A stretch of DNA of 59,414 nt from a virus. Shown piece after piece: positions 33,489-40,724 of this stretch; position 1 is the stretch's first letter, and the number at the start of each line of letters is the position of its first letter. The notes under the pieces were generated by a model that did not search any database, had not been told where the DNA came from, and was given only the letters and a program-made list of their open reading frames with translations. The stretch spans positions 1 through 59,414 of IMG/VR virus record IMGVR_UViG_3300029923_000020; one strand, 5' to 3'. A program made the translations under genes and the position numbers.

Positions 33489-33811
33489 TGGGGCTTAATC
33501 TGGAGTTTTTCAGCTTTCCTTGTGGTAAGCCGCAGACCGTCGACAAACTTTTTTACGTCGTTCGGCGCACAAACCCAGGCTCACCGACAATCTACGAAGC
33601 CGTTCGTGAGAACGTGAAAAATGCCGCAGACCGATGGGCAACCTATGAGCAGGCTACGACTATGGCGAGCGCATTCAAGACATTCTACAAGGCCGAACTC
33701 GACGGTATCGTGATGGTTGATAAGCGCGGCGATGTGACCTTCTTCGACCTGCCGGGCGTGAGCTATGTGCAGACGCCGGGTTTGGATTACGCAGACGCCG
33801 GGAGCTGGTAA
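33488..33811 (+). CDS. Small protein with C-terminal GSW (member 9)
   Basis: A 107-residue protein with DKLFYVVRRTNPG near the start, a central helix with EQATTMASAFKTFYKAE, a strand GIVMVDKRGDVTFF, and the ending DYADAGSW. The layout matches member 10 (FYIARK, helix, IVEV strand), so the two look like distant paralogues. Function unknown. Confidence 0.65.
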   Translation: MGLNLEFFSFPCGKPQTVDKLFYVVRRTNPGSPTIYEAVRENVKNAADRWATYEQATTMASAFKTFYKAELDGIVMVDKRGDVTFFDLPGVSYVQTPGLDYADAGSW

Positions 33812-34131
33812 TGAAAACCCGTATTCCGATGAACCTGGCGCCTGGTGCCAAACCTCGCTTCTACATCGCCCGCAAGGTGAGCGATTGGGGAGAAGGTGTT
33901 GATCCGCCATATGTGTCTGTAATGGACGTAGACAGGGTCTGGTCTCACAACATTAGCTCTCTTCTGCCTCAAATCAGAAAGTTAGTTGAGAACTGGGATC
34001 ACGTCACCAATATCGTCGAAGTGCGCGCCGCCCAGACCGGAAGCGAAGAATACGAGCGCCTTTGGACAATTCACGACATACCGACCCTGTCTTTCGAGAT
34101 AGGCCCGCACGAAGACCTTGGAACATGGTAA
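33811..34131 (+). CDS. Small protein with C-terminal GTW (member 10)
   Basis: A 106-residue protein starting in a TAATG overlap. It has PRFYIARKVSDWG, a helix (LLPQIRKLVENW), a strand NIVEVRAAQ, and the ending HEDLGTW. The next gene starts 20 bases away with its own AGAGGAAA, so the GTW codons serve no visible reinitiation role. Function unknown. Confidence 0.65.
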   Translation: MKTRIPMNLAPGAKPRFYIARKVSDWGEGVDPPYVSVMDVDRVWSHNISSLLPQIRKLVENWDHVTNIVEVRAAQTGSEEYERLWTIHDIPTLSFEIGPHEDLGTW

Positions 34132-34150
34132 AGCACAGAGGAAACACCTA

Positions 34151-34405
34151 ATGAGCACTTCTAATTTTGTTGTTGATATTCAAGACAGTGATATGGGCAT
34201 CTGCGTGATGGTTGCCACCAAAGAGCATTACGACGCGGAGGGCGGCTTTGACTGCGTTCACATGAGCGAATCTGTAGAGCCGGTCTGGCCCAAAGAGTAT
34301 GAAATGGACGAACTTGCTGAAGCCTGCTTTTTGATCGGCGAAGAGAGTGATCTTTCGACCGTAAAGGAAGTATTTTCCGGCGCTGGGTTTATTTTACTCC
34401 CTTGA
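34151..34405 (+). CDS. Small acidic protein
   Basis: An 84-residue acidic protein following the G-x-W run but lacking that ending (it stops FILLP). It has strands (NFVVDIQ, ICVMVATK) and an acidic helix with EMDELAEACFLIGEE. Function unknown. Confidence 0.6.
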   Translation: MSTSNFVVDIQDSDMGICVMVATKEHYDAEGGFDCVHMSESVEPVWPKEYEMDELAEACFLIGEESDLSTVKEVFSGAGFILLP

Positions 34406-34416
34406 GGGCGCAACCC

Positions 34417-34980
34417 ATGCAATCTCCACTGAAATGTCGCTTCTACGTTCCAAACGATCTAAGTCATCCTGGTGCGTTCGGTGCCCGCCGCAAACACGAC
34501 GTTCACACTGGTGTCGACCTGTATTGCCCAGAAGGTGAGCCGGTCTACGCCATTTGCTCTGGCACCGTCGTTTCGATCATTGAGCACTTCACCGGCCCAG
34601 GTGCAGGCTCACCGTGGTGGAACCAAACCGGCGCGATCATGATTGAAGACGTCATGGGCGTGTTCCTCTACGGCGAGATAAACGTCGACCTGGGTATCAC
34701 GGTCGGCGAACGCATCAGACCGGGCCGCTTGCTGGGCACCGTCGCGCAGGTGCTGAAGAAAGACAAAGGGCGACCTATGTCGATGCTTCACGTCGAACGC
34801 TACTCACACGACACCACAGAGCCTTGCGCGTGGTGGGGCTTAGACAACCCATTCGTGCCTAACCGTCTACGCGACCCCACCGCCCTGTTGCTCGGCATCC
34901 AGCAGATGGAAGCGAACACCGAGAACCGCAAGCGAGAGCTGGGCCGGTGGAACGATATCATCGAACGGCGTCACCGATAG
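34417..34980 (+). CDS. M23 (LytM)-like peptidase-fold protein
   Basis: A 187-residue LytM-fold protein: HTGVDLYC gives the H-x-x-x-D zinc motif, PVYAICSGTVVSI is the G-x-V strand pair, FLYGEINV follows, and MLHVERY stands where catalytic peptidases have H-x-H-F-E. The first histidine of that pair is Met, so hydrolase activity is doubtful; it may be a non-catalytic wall-binding protein or a variant. I start at ATG 34417 (GAGGG ahead). Family members are common in phages as endolysin-like or structural proteins. Confidence 0.7.
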   Translation: MQSPLKCRFYVPNDLSHPGAFGARRKHDVHTGVDLYCPEGEPVYAICSGTVVSIIEHFTGPGAGSPWWNQTGAIMIEDVMGVFLYGEINVDLGITVGERIRPGRLLGTVAQVLKKDKGRPMSMLHVERYSHDTTEPCAWWGLDNPFVPNRLRDPTALLLGIQQMEANTENRKRELGRWNDIIERRHR

Positions 34981-35048
34981 GGTCACGAGGCGCAGCCGAG
35001 GGGTCCGGGTTCGGCTGTGCCATGATCACGATTTTTTGGGAGGTATAC

Positions 35049-35552
35049 ATGACTGAAGTTTGGAAAGAAGTGCCAGGTTATGAGGGCACATATGAGGTAT
35101 CGAACTTGGGAAGGGTGAAGTGTCTTGCTGCGGTAAGCATTTCTGGGCATCAGCTCAAAGAGAAGATTTTGAAGCAGACCCCGAATGGAGACGGGCATTT
35201 GCAAGTTGGACTTCGCGGCAGGCTGCATACCGTTCATTCGGTCGTAGCTCTCGCGTTCATTGGGCCGCGTCCGTTTGATGGCGCCCAGGTTCGACACTTG
35301 AACGATGATCCTTCCGACAATGGGGTTTGGAATTTGGCATATGGGACTTCGGTCGAAAATGCTGCGGATCGGCTCAAGAATAATGGCAGATTGGTGCGAG
35401 ACCCAGCACGAGCGGCGAGCATCGCCGCGAAGTTGAGGTCTCTGCTCGCGATTGGCCCTGTCAGTTACAAGGATATGGCCGCTATCGCTATCGAGTTTGG
35501 CGTTTGCGCCAAAACTGTCAGGCGATCCATGGATAAATTGAAAAGTTCCTAA
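35049..35552 (+). CDS. HNH endonuclease with NUMOD4 domain
   Basis: A 167-residue free-standing homing endonuclease type protein. Residues 3-20 (EVWKEVPGYEGTYEVSNLG) are a NUMOD4 DNA-binding motif, and VRHLNDDPSDNGVWNLAYGT is the HNH core (H-x-N...N-x-x-x-N-L). A C-terminal helix-turn-helix (YKDMAAIAIEFGVCAKTVRR) would read the target. GGGAGG precedes the ATG. No split gene is seen next to it, so it is probably an independent mobile gene. Confidence 0.85.
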   Translation: MTEVWKEVPGYEGTYEVSNLGRVKCLAAVSISGHQLKEKILKQTPNGDGHLQVGLRGRLHTVHSVVALAFIGPRPFDGAQVRHLNDDPSDNGVWNLAYGTSVENAADRLKNNGRLVRDPARAASIAAKLRSLLAIGPVSYKDMAAIAIEFGVCAKTVRRSMDKLKSS

Positions 35553-35806
35553 GTATAAGGATGGTAATCTGGAAATTTCCTGGCCTGGTATAAGGACGAC
35601 CATTTCCACCTCTGGCTTAGTAGAGGGTGGGCCATCAGCCCTTTCATCCAAACCTAGGACTATTGACTTCTCACGTAGGCGTCAACCCCGCTTAGCCTTA
35701 TCGCTATCGTTCGACACGCGGGGTCGCATTTGGTTGGTGGTTTGGGGAATGCGAGTGGTGTTGACTGTGTTGGTGTGCTGTGTTGAACACAGCACGCACA
35801 CGCTTG
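35553..35806. other. Converging intergenic region
   Basis: About 250 bases between the plus-strand endonuclease and the minus-strand 35807 gene. It contains one CCTAGG (35653-35658), a GT-rich stretch and an inverted pair GTGTTGAACAC near 35790, but no strong terminator on either strand. Confidence 0.4.
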
Positions 35807-36109
35807 TCAGTTGGGTGAGTCGGTGAAGGTGTCACCCTCTTGCACTGGTTCACGCATTGCGATACGTGCTATCAACTGAGTGTATGCCGGCTGCGCTACA
35901 CCCATCACAGAAAGCAATATGTTCTCGAACATATACAGGGCTTGAGCATGATCAAGCGTGCAATGGTTAACGTGTTGCGCTCCCTCTGTGTCGGTGAAGG
36001 TGAGTTGAAAGCTGACACTACTCACACCCGACGGGTAACCAGTGATGCTACTCACACGAATTGAACAGTGTGCTCTGTGCGTGCTGTGTGTGTCGTGCAT
36101 GTTGTGCAT
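35807..36109 (-). CDS. Hypothetical protein
   Basis: A 100-residue protein. GGGAG lies six bases before ATG 36109, which supports the start although the first ~17 residues are a His/Thr-rich string. The rest has a beta strand pair (VSFQLTFTDTEG) and helices. It is the last gene of the minus-strand small-gene region. Function unknown. Confidence 0.55.
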   Translation of the reverse strand: MHNMHDTHSTHRAHCSIRVSSITGYPSGVSSVSFQLTFTDTEGAQHVNHCTLDHAQALYMFENILLSVMGVAQPAYTQLIARIAMREPVQEGDTFTDSPN

Positions 36110-36131
36110 GTTGTGCTCCCTGTGTGCATGT

Positions 36132-36154
36132 GTAGGGCACCCTATGCGGGTGCC
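36132..36154 (-). terminator. Hairpin after the KPA-tailed protein gene
   Basis: AGGGCACCC and GGGTGCCCT pair around a five-base loop, just after the stop at 36167 on the minus strand. There is no T-run, so it may be a rho-dependent site or an mRNA-stabilising hairpin. Confidence 0.5.
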
Positions 36155-36166
36155 CTTGTGGTGGGG

Positions 36167-36961
36167 TTACTTCTTAGCGGCGGGCTTCTTTGCTGCTGGT
36201 TTAGTCTTCACCGGCTTGTCAGCTACAGCGGGCTTAACTGGTTTGACAGCGGGCTTCTTATCAGCGACCGGCTTAACGGTGGGTTTAGCTGCTGGTTTAG
36301 CTGGTTTAACAGCGGGCTTTGCAGCAGTAACAACAGCAGCAACAGGGGCGGCTTTAGCCGGTGCGTCTGCAATAATGCTGACCTTCTTACCGGTGAAGAG
36401 TTCGATCATTGCAGCGGTGCGCTCGTTGGTCTTCATGGTCATAACGTCACCGCGACGGCTCTTCTCGACTTCGCAAATGTCGAGGTTGCGCAACATCATG
36501 CGGGTAGAGCTTGACTGTGTGCCCGCTGTGCCCGCACTGCATGCATACTTGCTTACAAGGTTCGCTTTCTGGTCGTCGTCGGTGTAGACGATTGCGCGGC
36601 TCAAGCTAACCATTGCGCTCTTGTTGCTCAAGCCCTGCAATTTGATCAAGTTTTCGATAATGGTCTTGCTGTATGGGTCAAGAAGGGAAACCGAACCCTT
36701 AGCGATTGCGTTAGCGGCGGCGATGATCTTTACCACCACTTTGACAGCGATAAAGTCTTCACGGTTCTGCTTAGCGTCGGTGATGCTCAACGAGGTCAGC
36801 AGCTTTTTAGCGATTGGGTCGAAGGCTTTCGTGCCGAACAGCGCGTCAAGGGCACGAGCGTGCGATTTAGCGTTGTTAATCGACGTTACCAAGTCATTCG
36901 ACGGGGCAGCGGCTTGACGGGCGGTGAGAGTTTCGAGAAGAGCGTTAGAAAAGTTTTTCAT
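36167..36961 (-). CDS. Two-part protein with Lys/Pro/Ala-rich tail
   Basis: A 264-residue protein starting at ATG 36961. Residues about 1-195 are a globular helical domain. Residues about 205-264 are repeats of Lys-Pro-Ala-Val/Ala, like histone H1 or bacterial AlgP tails, and should bind DNA or RNA loosely. The globular domain shares a pattern (G-T...S.S.S..M...L.IC..E) with the C-terminal domain of the protein at 46459-47298, which carries its KPA-rich part on the other side. A strong promoter lies upstream. A nucleoid- or genome-binding role is inferred. Confidence 0.6.
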   Translation of the reverse strand: MKNFSNALLETLTARQAAAPSNDLVTSINNAKSHARALDALFGTKAFDPIAKKLLTSLSITDAKQNREDFIAVKVVVKIIAAANAIAKGSVSLLDPYSKTIIENLIKLQGLSNKSAMVSLSRAIVYTDDDQKANLVSKYACSAGTAGTQSSSTRMMLRNLDICEVEKSRRGDVMTMKTNERTAAMIELFTGKKVSIIADAPAKAAPVAAVVTAAKPAVKPAKPAAKPTVKPVADKKPAVKPVKPAVADKPVKTKPAAKKPAAKK

Positions 36962-37011
36962 TTTGAGACCCTGCTTTGGTTGGTTGAAGCAATCTGTGTT
37001 GCTTGAGTTGA

Positions 37012-37039
37012 ATTCTAGACCTTTCGACGGACCTTGCAA
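37012..37039 (-). promoter_or_regulatory. Sigma70-type promoter for the KPA-tailed protein
   Basis: On the minus strand TTGCAA, a 16-base spacer and TAGAAT lie about 55-80 bases before the ATG at 36961. The match to consensus is good, and it differs from the GTCCAAG promoter family of the neighbouring operons. Confidence 0.7.
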
Positions 37040-37079
37040 GCGGTTTTTACATATATTTTCGCTTATTCTTTTCGCATAG

Positions 37080-37336
37080 TTTCTTGACAGGGCGACGGAC
37101 CTGGGCTACTCGCGGGCACGCCCGGTTCATCTATCTGTGCCCGCGCAGGATGATGTGGCACGTCAGAAGCCCGTCCATGGAGAAAAAGGTGGTCGAGGGC
37201 TTTCCTAGGCAGCGACGTCCGGCCTGGTCCGAGGACATCCGTGGCCGGCCCAGCTCCTTTATAAAAACCCGAGGAATTCGAACGTCTCCGAGGCTGGCGT
37301 TTGCCTAGGCTCTGACAGCCCTGAAGCCCGCAGGAG
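37080..37336. other. Non-coding gap with CCTAGG sites
   Basis: About 255 bases without a supported gene. It holds two CCTAGG motifs (37204, 37304) and several GC-rich short inverted segments. A plus-strand open frame (37084-37308) has no ribosome site and unusual composition. Confidence 0.45.
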
Positions 37337-37498
37337 CTACGGGCAGGCTGGTGTGTGTGTCACTGGGTTTCTGACTCGATAGTGCCCGTCAGCGCATTGC
37401 ATGGGCAGCACTTCAGGGAAGGGTAGCGACTTCAGCACACCGGGCGAGTTGCACCCGGTGAGCGTGAGCGCGACCAACAGCATGGCCGCGTATTTCAT
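37337..37498 (-). CDS. Small lipoprotein
   Basis: A 53-residue protein with a classic lipoprotein signal: MKYAAMLLVALTLTGC has a short charged start, a hydrophobic core and the lipobox L-T-G-C, so Cys16 would be lipidated and the mature 38-residue peptide tethered to a membrane. Its ATG overlaps the upstream stop (TGATG). Possible roles are envelope change or superinfection exclusion (inference). Confidence 0.7.
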   Translation of the reverse strand: MKYAAMLLVALTLTGCNSPGVLKSLPFPEVLPMQCADGHYRVRNPVTHTPACP

Positions 37499-37716
37499 CA
37501 GAGACCGCCCAGCTTAGTGATGGCTTCGACAACAGCTACGCCCTGGAGGCGATTCGCGGCGATGATTGCAGCGCCGTCGTTCGGGCCGTCGAGCACGCAC
37601 CACTCTTCCGAGTTGAGCGAAGCGTTCATCAGCTTTTGCACATGAAAGCCAGCCTCTTCCAAAGCCTTCTTGCGTGCGAAGCCGGACATGTGTTCACCGG
37701 TGTTGATAGCGCTCAT
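37498..37716 (-). CDS. Hypothetical small protein
   Basis: A 72-residue protein with AAGGATG before its ATG. It has a helix ARKKALEEAGFHVQKLMNAS and a C-terminal helix. It is coupled to the lipoprotein gene and lies one base after the next gene's end. Function unknown. Confidence 0.6.
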   Translation of the reverse strand: MSAINTGEHMSGFARKKALEEAGFHVQKLMNASLNSEEWCVLDGPNDGAAIIAANRLQGVAVVEAITKLGGL

Positions 37717-37717
37717 A

Positions 37718-38020
37718 TCAGTTCATCCTTTCTTTCAGTGGTTGCTGCTGGAGGTAGAATTCTTTTGCGGCGATACGCGCCCGCAGTTTGTCGGTGCCGC
37801 TACCGGCGTCGGGTTCGAAGATGGTGTAGTGGGCGCGCTTGTCAGCGTGACCGAACGTCACCACATAGGGCGAGCCGTTCACTGGGTCAACCAGCGAAGC
37901 CACACCGGGCTTGTGGGCAAGCTCATACAGCGCATCTTCAGTGAAGGCGATGCCCTGTTCGTTCAACGCTTGCAGGAACTGGCTCGCTACGTTGCTTTCG
38001 ATGCGTTCAATGCGTTGCAT
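37718..38020 (-). CDS. Hypothetical protein
   Basis: A 100-residue mixed helix/strand protein. I start at ATG 38020 (GGGAG seven bases ahead) rather than the longer open frame from 38038. Function unknown. Confidence 0.6.
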   Translation of the reverse strand: MQRIERIESNVASQFLQALNEQGIAFTEDALYELAHKPGVASLVDPVNGSPYVVTFGHADKRAHYTIFEPDAGSGTDKLRARIAAKEFYLQQQPLKERMN

Positions 38021-38121
38021 GTCAGTTCTCCCGAACAACCTTGACGCGCTGGGCTGAAGAAGCCCGACGCTTTGATCTGTGTCTGGGCCTACGGCTCAAG
38101 ACAATGCCTACTGGCCTACGA

Positions 38122-38397
38122 CTACTCGCAGAGGGTCACAGTTAGCTTGGAGTTGTCACGATCCAGGATGTAGTGGGCGCAACCACTCACAAACCGAGCC
38201 CCATACACCCGGCGCCAACGGCCTTCGAAGTGAATCATGTGTTCAGTGGTGAAGCGCGCACCGAACGAGCGCGCTTCGTTTTTAGCGGTTGCGCTTTTCG
38301 GCACCGGGCGGGTTTGGTGCGGCACGCCTTCGGTGAGCATGGGGCGAGTGCTGCCGACCCCGTTGCCGCCGTGCTGGATGAACGCTTGTGTTGTCAT
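38122..38397 (-). CDS. Hypothetical basic protein
   Basis: A 91-residue basic protein with GGGGAG before the ATG. The C-terminal part is beta-like (FEGRWRRVYGARFVSGCAHY). It is the first gene after a GTCCAAG-type promoter with a leader of only about 20 bases. Function unknown. Confidence 0.6.
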   Translation of the reverse strand: MTTQAFIQHGGNGVGSTRPMLTEGVPHQTRPVPKSATAKNEARSFGARFTTEHMIHFEGRWRRVYGARFVSGCAHYILDRDNSKLTVTLCE

Positions 38398-38420
38398 GGT
38401 GTAGCTCCCCGTTTCGATAG

Positions 38421-38483
38421 AGCTATAGTCTCAAGCTCATCTTGGCGAAGATAGTGAATTGCTAGGCAAGATTTAGTTCGTCC
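38421..38483 (-). promoter_or_regulatory. Small-gene promoter P1
   Basis: On the minus strand GGACGAACTAAATCTTGCC is followed by CTAG, then TTCGCCAAG and TATAGC, ending about 24 bases before the ATG at 38397. It is a member of the repeated promoter family and one of three copies carrying the GGAYGAACTAAAT upstream block. Confidence 0.6.
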
Positions 38484-38524
38484 TGACATTTCCTAGGCTG
38501 TGATGTGAAACTGTAGGCTTTCGC

Positions 38525-38737
38525 CTACAGCTCACTCCATTTGCACAATTTGCTGTGATCGTCCCAACCATTCAACTTGCACACGTCCTGAAGGTTGATT
38601 TTGATCATTTGGTGGTATTTCGCTGGTATTTCGTTCGGCGGCGTGTCTTTGCCGTTGTGCATCACGCAAAACCCGTTGAAGTGAACACGAATGCCGATTT
38701 CGTGCCCGGTGTCGTGACAAAGGATTCGAGTGGCCAT
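38525..38737 (-). CDS. Hypothetical small protein
   Basis: A 70-residue protein with a His/Cys-containing N-terminal half (ILCHDTGHEIGIRVHF) that might bind metal. It starts in a TAATG overlap with the upstream 56-residue gene. Function unknown. Confidence 0.6.
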   Translation of the reverse strand: MATRILCHDTGHEIGIRVHFNGFCVMHNGKDTPPNEIPAKYHQMIKINLQDVCKLNGWDDHSKLCKWSEL

Positions 38738-38907
38738 TATTTGTTTTCCCAGATGTGATAATTGAGGTTACCGGCGCGGTCGTAGCTTTTGTAACCATTC
38801 CAACGCGGCGAAGTGAAACCACCCGCGAAGTCATACTCAAAACCGCACCACTTGCGCAACCGATTAAGATTGCGCTGTTTGTTCTTCTTGAGTGTCAGGA
38901 CGCGCAT
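38737..38907 (-). CDS. Hypothetical small basic protein
   Basis: A 56-residue protein, basic at its N-terminus (LTLKKNKQRNLNRLRKW) and aromatic-rich later. It overlaps the upstream gene by 13 bases and the next by one, which supports translation. Function unknown. Confidence 0.6.
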   Translation of the reverse strand: MRVLTLKKNKQRNLNRLRKWCGFEYDFAGGFTSPRWNGYKSYDRAGNLNYHIWENK

Positions 38908-39158
38908 GTTTCAGCTTCAGCGTGTGCGGCGAGTATTTCGTTCATAAGCGACTGGATGCGCGCGATGAACACTTCGTGCTTGTCACGAGCTTTCAAACCG
39001 AGCCGGGCAGCGATACGCGGGCGAATTGCACCACCTGAAGACTTCAAGCCGAGCTTTTCGAGTTTTACCGCGCCTTTCCAAGAAGCGAGACAGAAATAGT
39101 TCACCTCTTCGGTTGCGCCCGGCGCTACGACGTTTGCGGCTGCTGGTTTGTTGTTCAT
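38895..39158 (-). CDS. Hypothetical protein
   Basis: An 87-residue helical basic protein with GGGAGA before the ATG and promoter P2 20-85 bases upstream. The C-terminal helix (VFIARIQSLMNEILAAHAEA) may mediate oligomerisation. Function unknown. Confidence 0.6.
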   Translation of the reverse strand: MNNKPAAANVVAPGATEEVNYFCLASWKGAVKLEKLGLKSSGGAIRPRIAARLGLKARDKHEVFIARIQSLMNEILAAHAEAETCAS

Positions 39159-39180
39159 GGTGTGTCTCCCTGGTTGATGT

Positions 39181-39243
39181 AGCTATTGTGCTTCGCCACG
39201 TTTGGACAACATAGCGTTTCGCTAGGCAAGATTTAGTTCGTCC
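39181..39243 (-). promoter_or_regulatory. Small-gene promoter P2
   Basis: On the minus strand GGACGAACTAAATCTTGCC and CTAGCG are followed by TTGTCC and CAATAGCT. The upstream 23 bases are identical to those of P1, the clearest evidence that this is a repeated element. Confidence 0.65.
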
Positions 39244-39287
39244 ATGGAGGCTCCTAGGCCCCGTGTAAAAGCCCGAAGGCTCCTATT

Positions 39288-39458
39288 TCAGTAGAGTCCG
39301 ACGATGCTTATTGCCCAAACTTCACGGTTTGCTGTGAAGGATATGCTTTTCGCCTTCGCCCGGGCCTTCTCTTCAGCGCCTGGGCCGTAGAATTGCCAAC
39401 GATCTACAGCTTTGGGCCTTTTTGTTGCCCGAACCTCATACCCTATCGGCTTCATCAT
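39288..39458 (-). CDS. Hypothetical small basic protein
   Basis: A 56-residue basic protein (VRATKRPKAVDRWQFYG, then a Lys/Ala helix). Its ATG overlaps the stop of the 25-residue reading frame upstream, and GGGGCTGA lies ahead. It resembles phage proteins that modify a short strand-helix-strand fold. Function unknown. Confidence 0.55.
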   Translation of the reverse strand: MMKPIGYEVRATKRPKAVDRWQFYGPGAEEKARAKAKSISFTANREVWAISIVGLY

Positions 39459-39532
39459 TCAGCCCCGGTGCGGTCGGTGCGGTCGGTGCGGTCTTCTATG
39501 CTGCTGAAGATGTGCGTAATGGTGACTTTCAT
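39455..39532 (-). CDS. 25-residue reading frame with Asp-Arg-Thr repeat
   Basis: A possible micro-protein joined by ATGA overlaps to the genes on both sides. Its second half is D-R-T repeated three times, from a nine-base tandem repeat (GGTGCGGTC, three copies near 39471-39497). It may be a true peptide or only a translational bridge. Confidence 0.35.
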   Translation of the reverse strand: MKVTITHIFSSIEDRTDRTDRTGAE

Positions 39533-39789
39533 GCTTTTGCACTCCCGGCGAACTTCAGGTTGTTGTTACCGCGCTGAGCCGGGTCGGTCATGTCGATCAG
39601 GTCGACCTTACCAATGAGCGCCCATTGCGCAGCATCTGCACGCAACGCTTCAAGCTGCTGGTAGGTCGGGCGGTTGATCACTTTGCGTGTAATGCTGCGG
39701 TTGTTACGCACGAAGTCGAGCGAGACATCAAGAACGGCGCCGTGCTGGTTAGAGCAAGGGGTGATCTTTACGTAAGTGCGGCGAGTCAT
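39529..39789 (-). CDS. Hypothetical protein
   Basis: An 86-residue basic protein with a beta-rich start (TYVKITPCSN, AVLDVSLDFVRNN) and a helix (TYQQLEALRADAAQWALIG). CAGGTAAA precedes the ATG; promoter P3 is just upstream. Function unknown. Confidence 0.6.
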   Translation of the reverse strand: MTRRTYVKITPCSNQHGAVLDVSLDFVRNNRSITRKVINRPTYQQLEALRADAAQWALIGKVDLIDMTDPAQRGNNNLKFAGSAKA

Positions 39790-39818
39790 GGTCGTTTACC
39801 TGTTGTGCGTTGGTGTGA

Positions 39819-39881
39819 AGCTATTGTGGTCATTAGCGCTAGGAGAAAATACCCACTTTCTAGGCAGAATTTAGTTCATCC
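39819..39881 (-). promoter_or_regulatory. Small-gene promoter P3
   Basis: On the minus strand GGATGAACTAAATTCTGCC and TAGAAA are followed by TTCTCC and CAATAGCT. It carries the same upstream block as P1 and P2 with three changes. Confidence 0.6.
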
Positions 39882-39998
39882 TGCTGCTCACCCTCGGACC
39901 CCAGCAGCAGAATTCACCCCGCCTAGGCAGTCCTGCGCAATCCATGGCTATCCTAGGCCCACGGCCAACAACCAATCGGGGCCGAAGCCCCGTCCTGG

Positions 39999-40337
39999 TC
40001 AACCCCGGCCGAAGCCCCGCTCTTCTTCTGCGGCTTCTTCACATAGGAACACGCTCGCTTCGAACTGGTTGCTGAAGTTCCTGTAATCAGCGATTTCATG
40101 CGAATGCGGGTCAGAACACACCAGCTTCACGTAAACGAATGCGGGTTCCCCGATCACCTTGCGCCGGTCTACCGGGTCGCGCTGTGTGCGGTCAATCACC
40201 GCGTATACGTCGTCTCCCGACACGGCATAAAAGCTCAAGCACTGCGGTTGCCCGGTGCCGTCAATCACAGACGCAAGGGAAGCCTTCTCCCGGTCGGTCA
40301 AAGCCCAGATTTTCGTGCTGCTGATCATAGTGCCCAT
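39999..40337 (-). CDS. Hypothetical protein
   Basis: A 112-residue protein with GGGAG six bases before ATG 40337. The middle is beta-rich (LSFYAVSGDDVYAVIDR, FVYVKLVCSD) and the C-terminus acidic. It stands alone under promoter P4. Function unknown. Confidence 0.6.
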   Translation of the reverse strand: MGTMISSTKIWALTDREKASLASVIDGTGQPQCLSFYAVSGDDVYAVIDRTQRDPVDRRKVIGEPAFVYVKLVCSDPHSHEIADYRNFSNQFEASVFLCEEAAEEERGFGRG

Positions 40338-40365
40338 TGTTTGCTCCCGGTGTTGCGTTGGTGTG

Positions 40366-40405
40366 CATTCATAGTGCTGTTCAGCGCTAGGAGTGAACAG
40401 CCCTC
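40366..40405 (-). promoter_or_regulatory. Small-gene promoter P4
   Basis: On the minus strand CTGTTCACTCCTAGCGCT is followed by TATGAA. CTCCTAGCGCT is shared with P3. It ends about 30 bases before the ATG at 40337. Confidence 0.45.
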
Positions 40406-40412
40406 TCGTTGG

Positions 40413-40724
40413 CTATCTGCGCATCCCTTTGAGAACGACAGCAGAAGCAATACCAGAAGCGGCCGACTTGCCGACGAGGTCGGCGCCGTCGTCGATATAG
40501 TGGGTGCCGTGAATCATCGCGAGCAGGATTTCCTCTTCGTTCATCTGCCCAGGGCGAGAATGCGGGAACTGTTCAGACAGGGCGTTGAGCGCTTCGCTGC
40601 TGATTCGCTTCTCTACGGGGCGACCCATGCTCAGCGAGCCGGTAATCGACCCAGAGATAGGAACCTGCACGGTGTAGACGAAGGTTTCGGGATTGTTCTC
40701 GAAACCAGTGATGGTCAATTTCAT
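40413..40724 (-). CDS. Hypothetical protein
   Basis: A 103-residue protein with GGAG before ATG 40724. Its start (LTITGFENNPETFVYTVQVP) is similar in layout to the 71-residue protein at 45497 (KVEIIGFNHRNDTYRYT), and both continue with an M-x-x-G-x-P-x-x-E/D segment, so they are probably paralogues. Function unknown. Confidence 0.6.
   Translation of the reverse strand: MKLTITGFENNPETFVYTVQVPISGSITGSLSMGRPVEKRISSEALNALSEQFPHSRPGQMNEEEILLAMIHGTHYIDDGADLVGKSAASGIASAVVLKGMRR

Noticed and set aside
35553-35806. Group I intron next to the HNH endonuclease
   Set aside because: No split gene, no recognisable intron core pairing and a normal ribosome site before the endonuclease.
37084-37308. 74-codon plus-strand frame in the gap before the KPA-tailed gene
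   Set aside because: No ribosome site, Arg/Pro-rich random-looking sequence and isolated in a minus-strand region.
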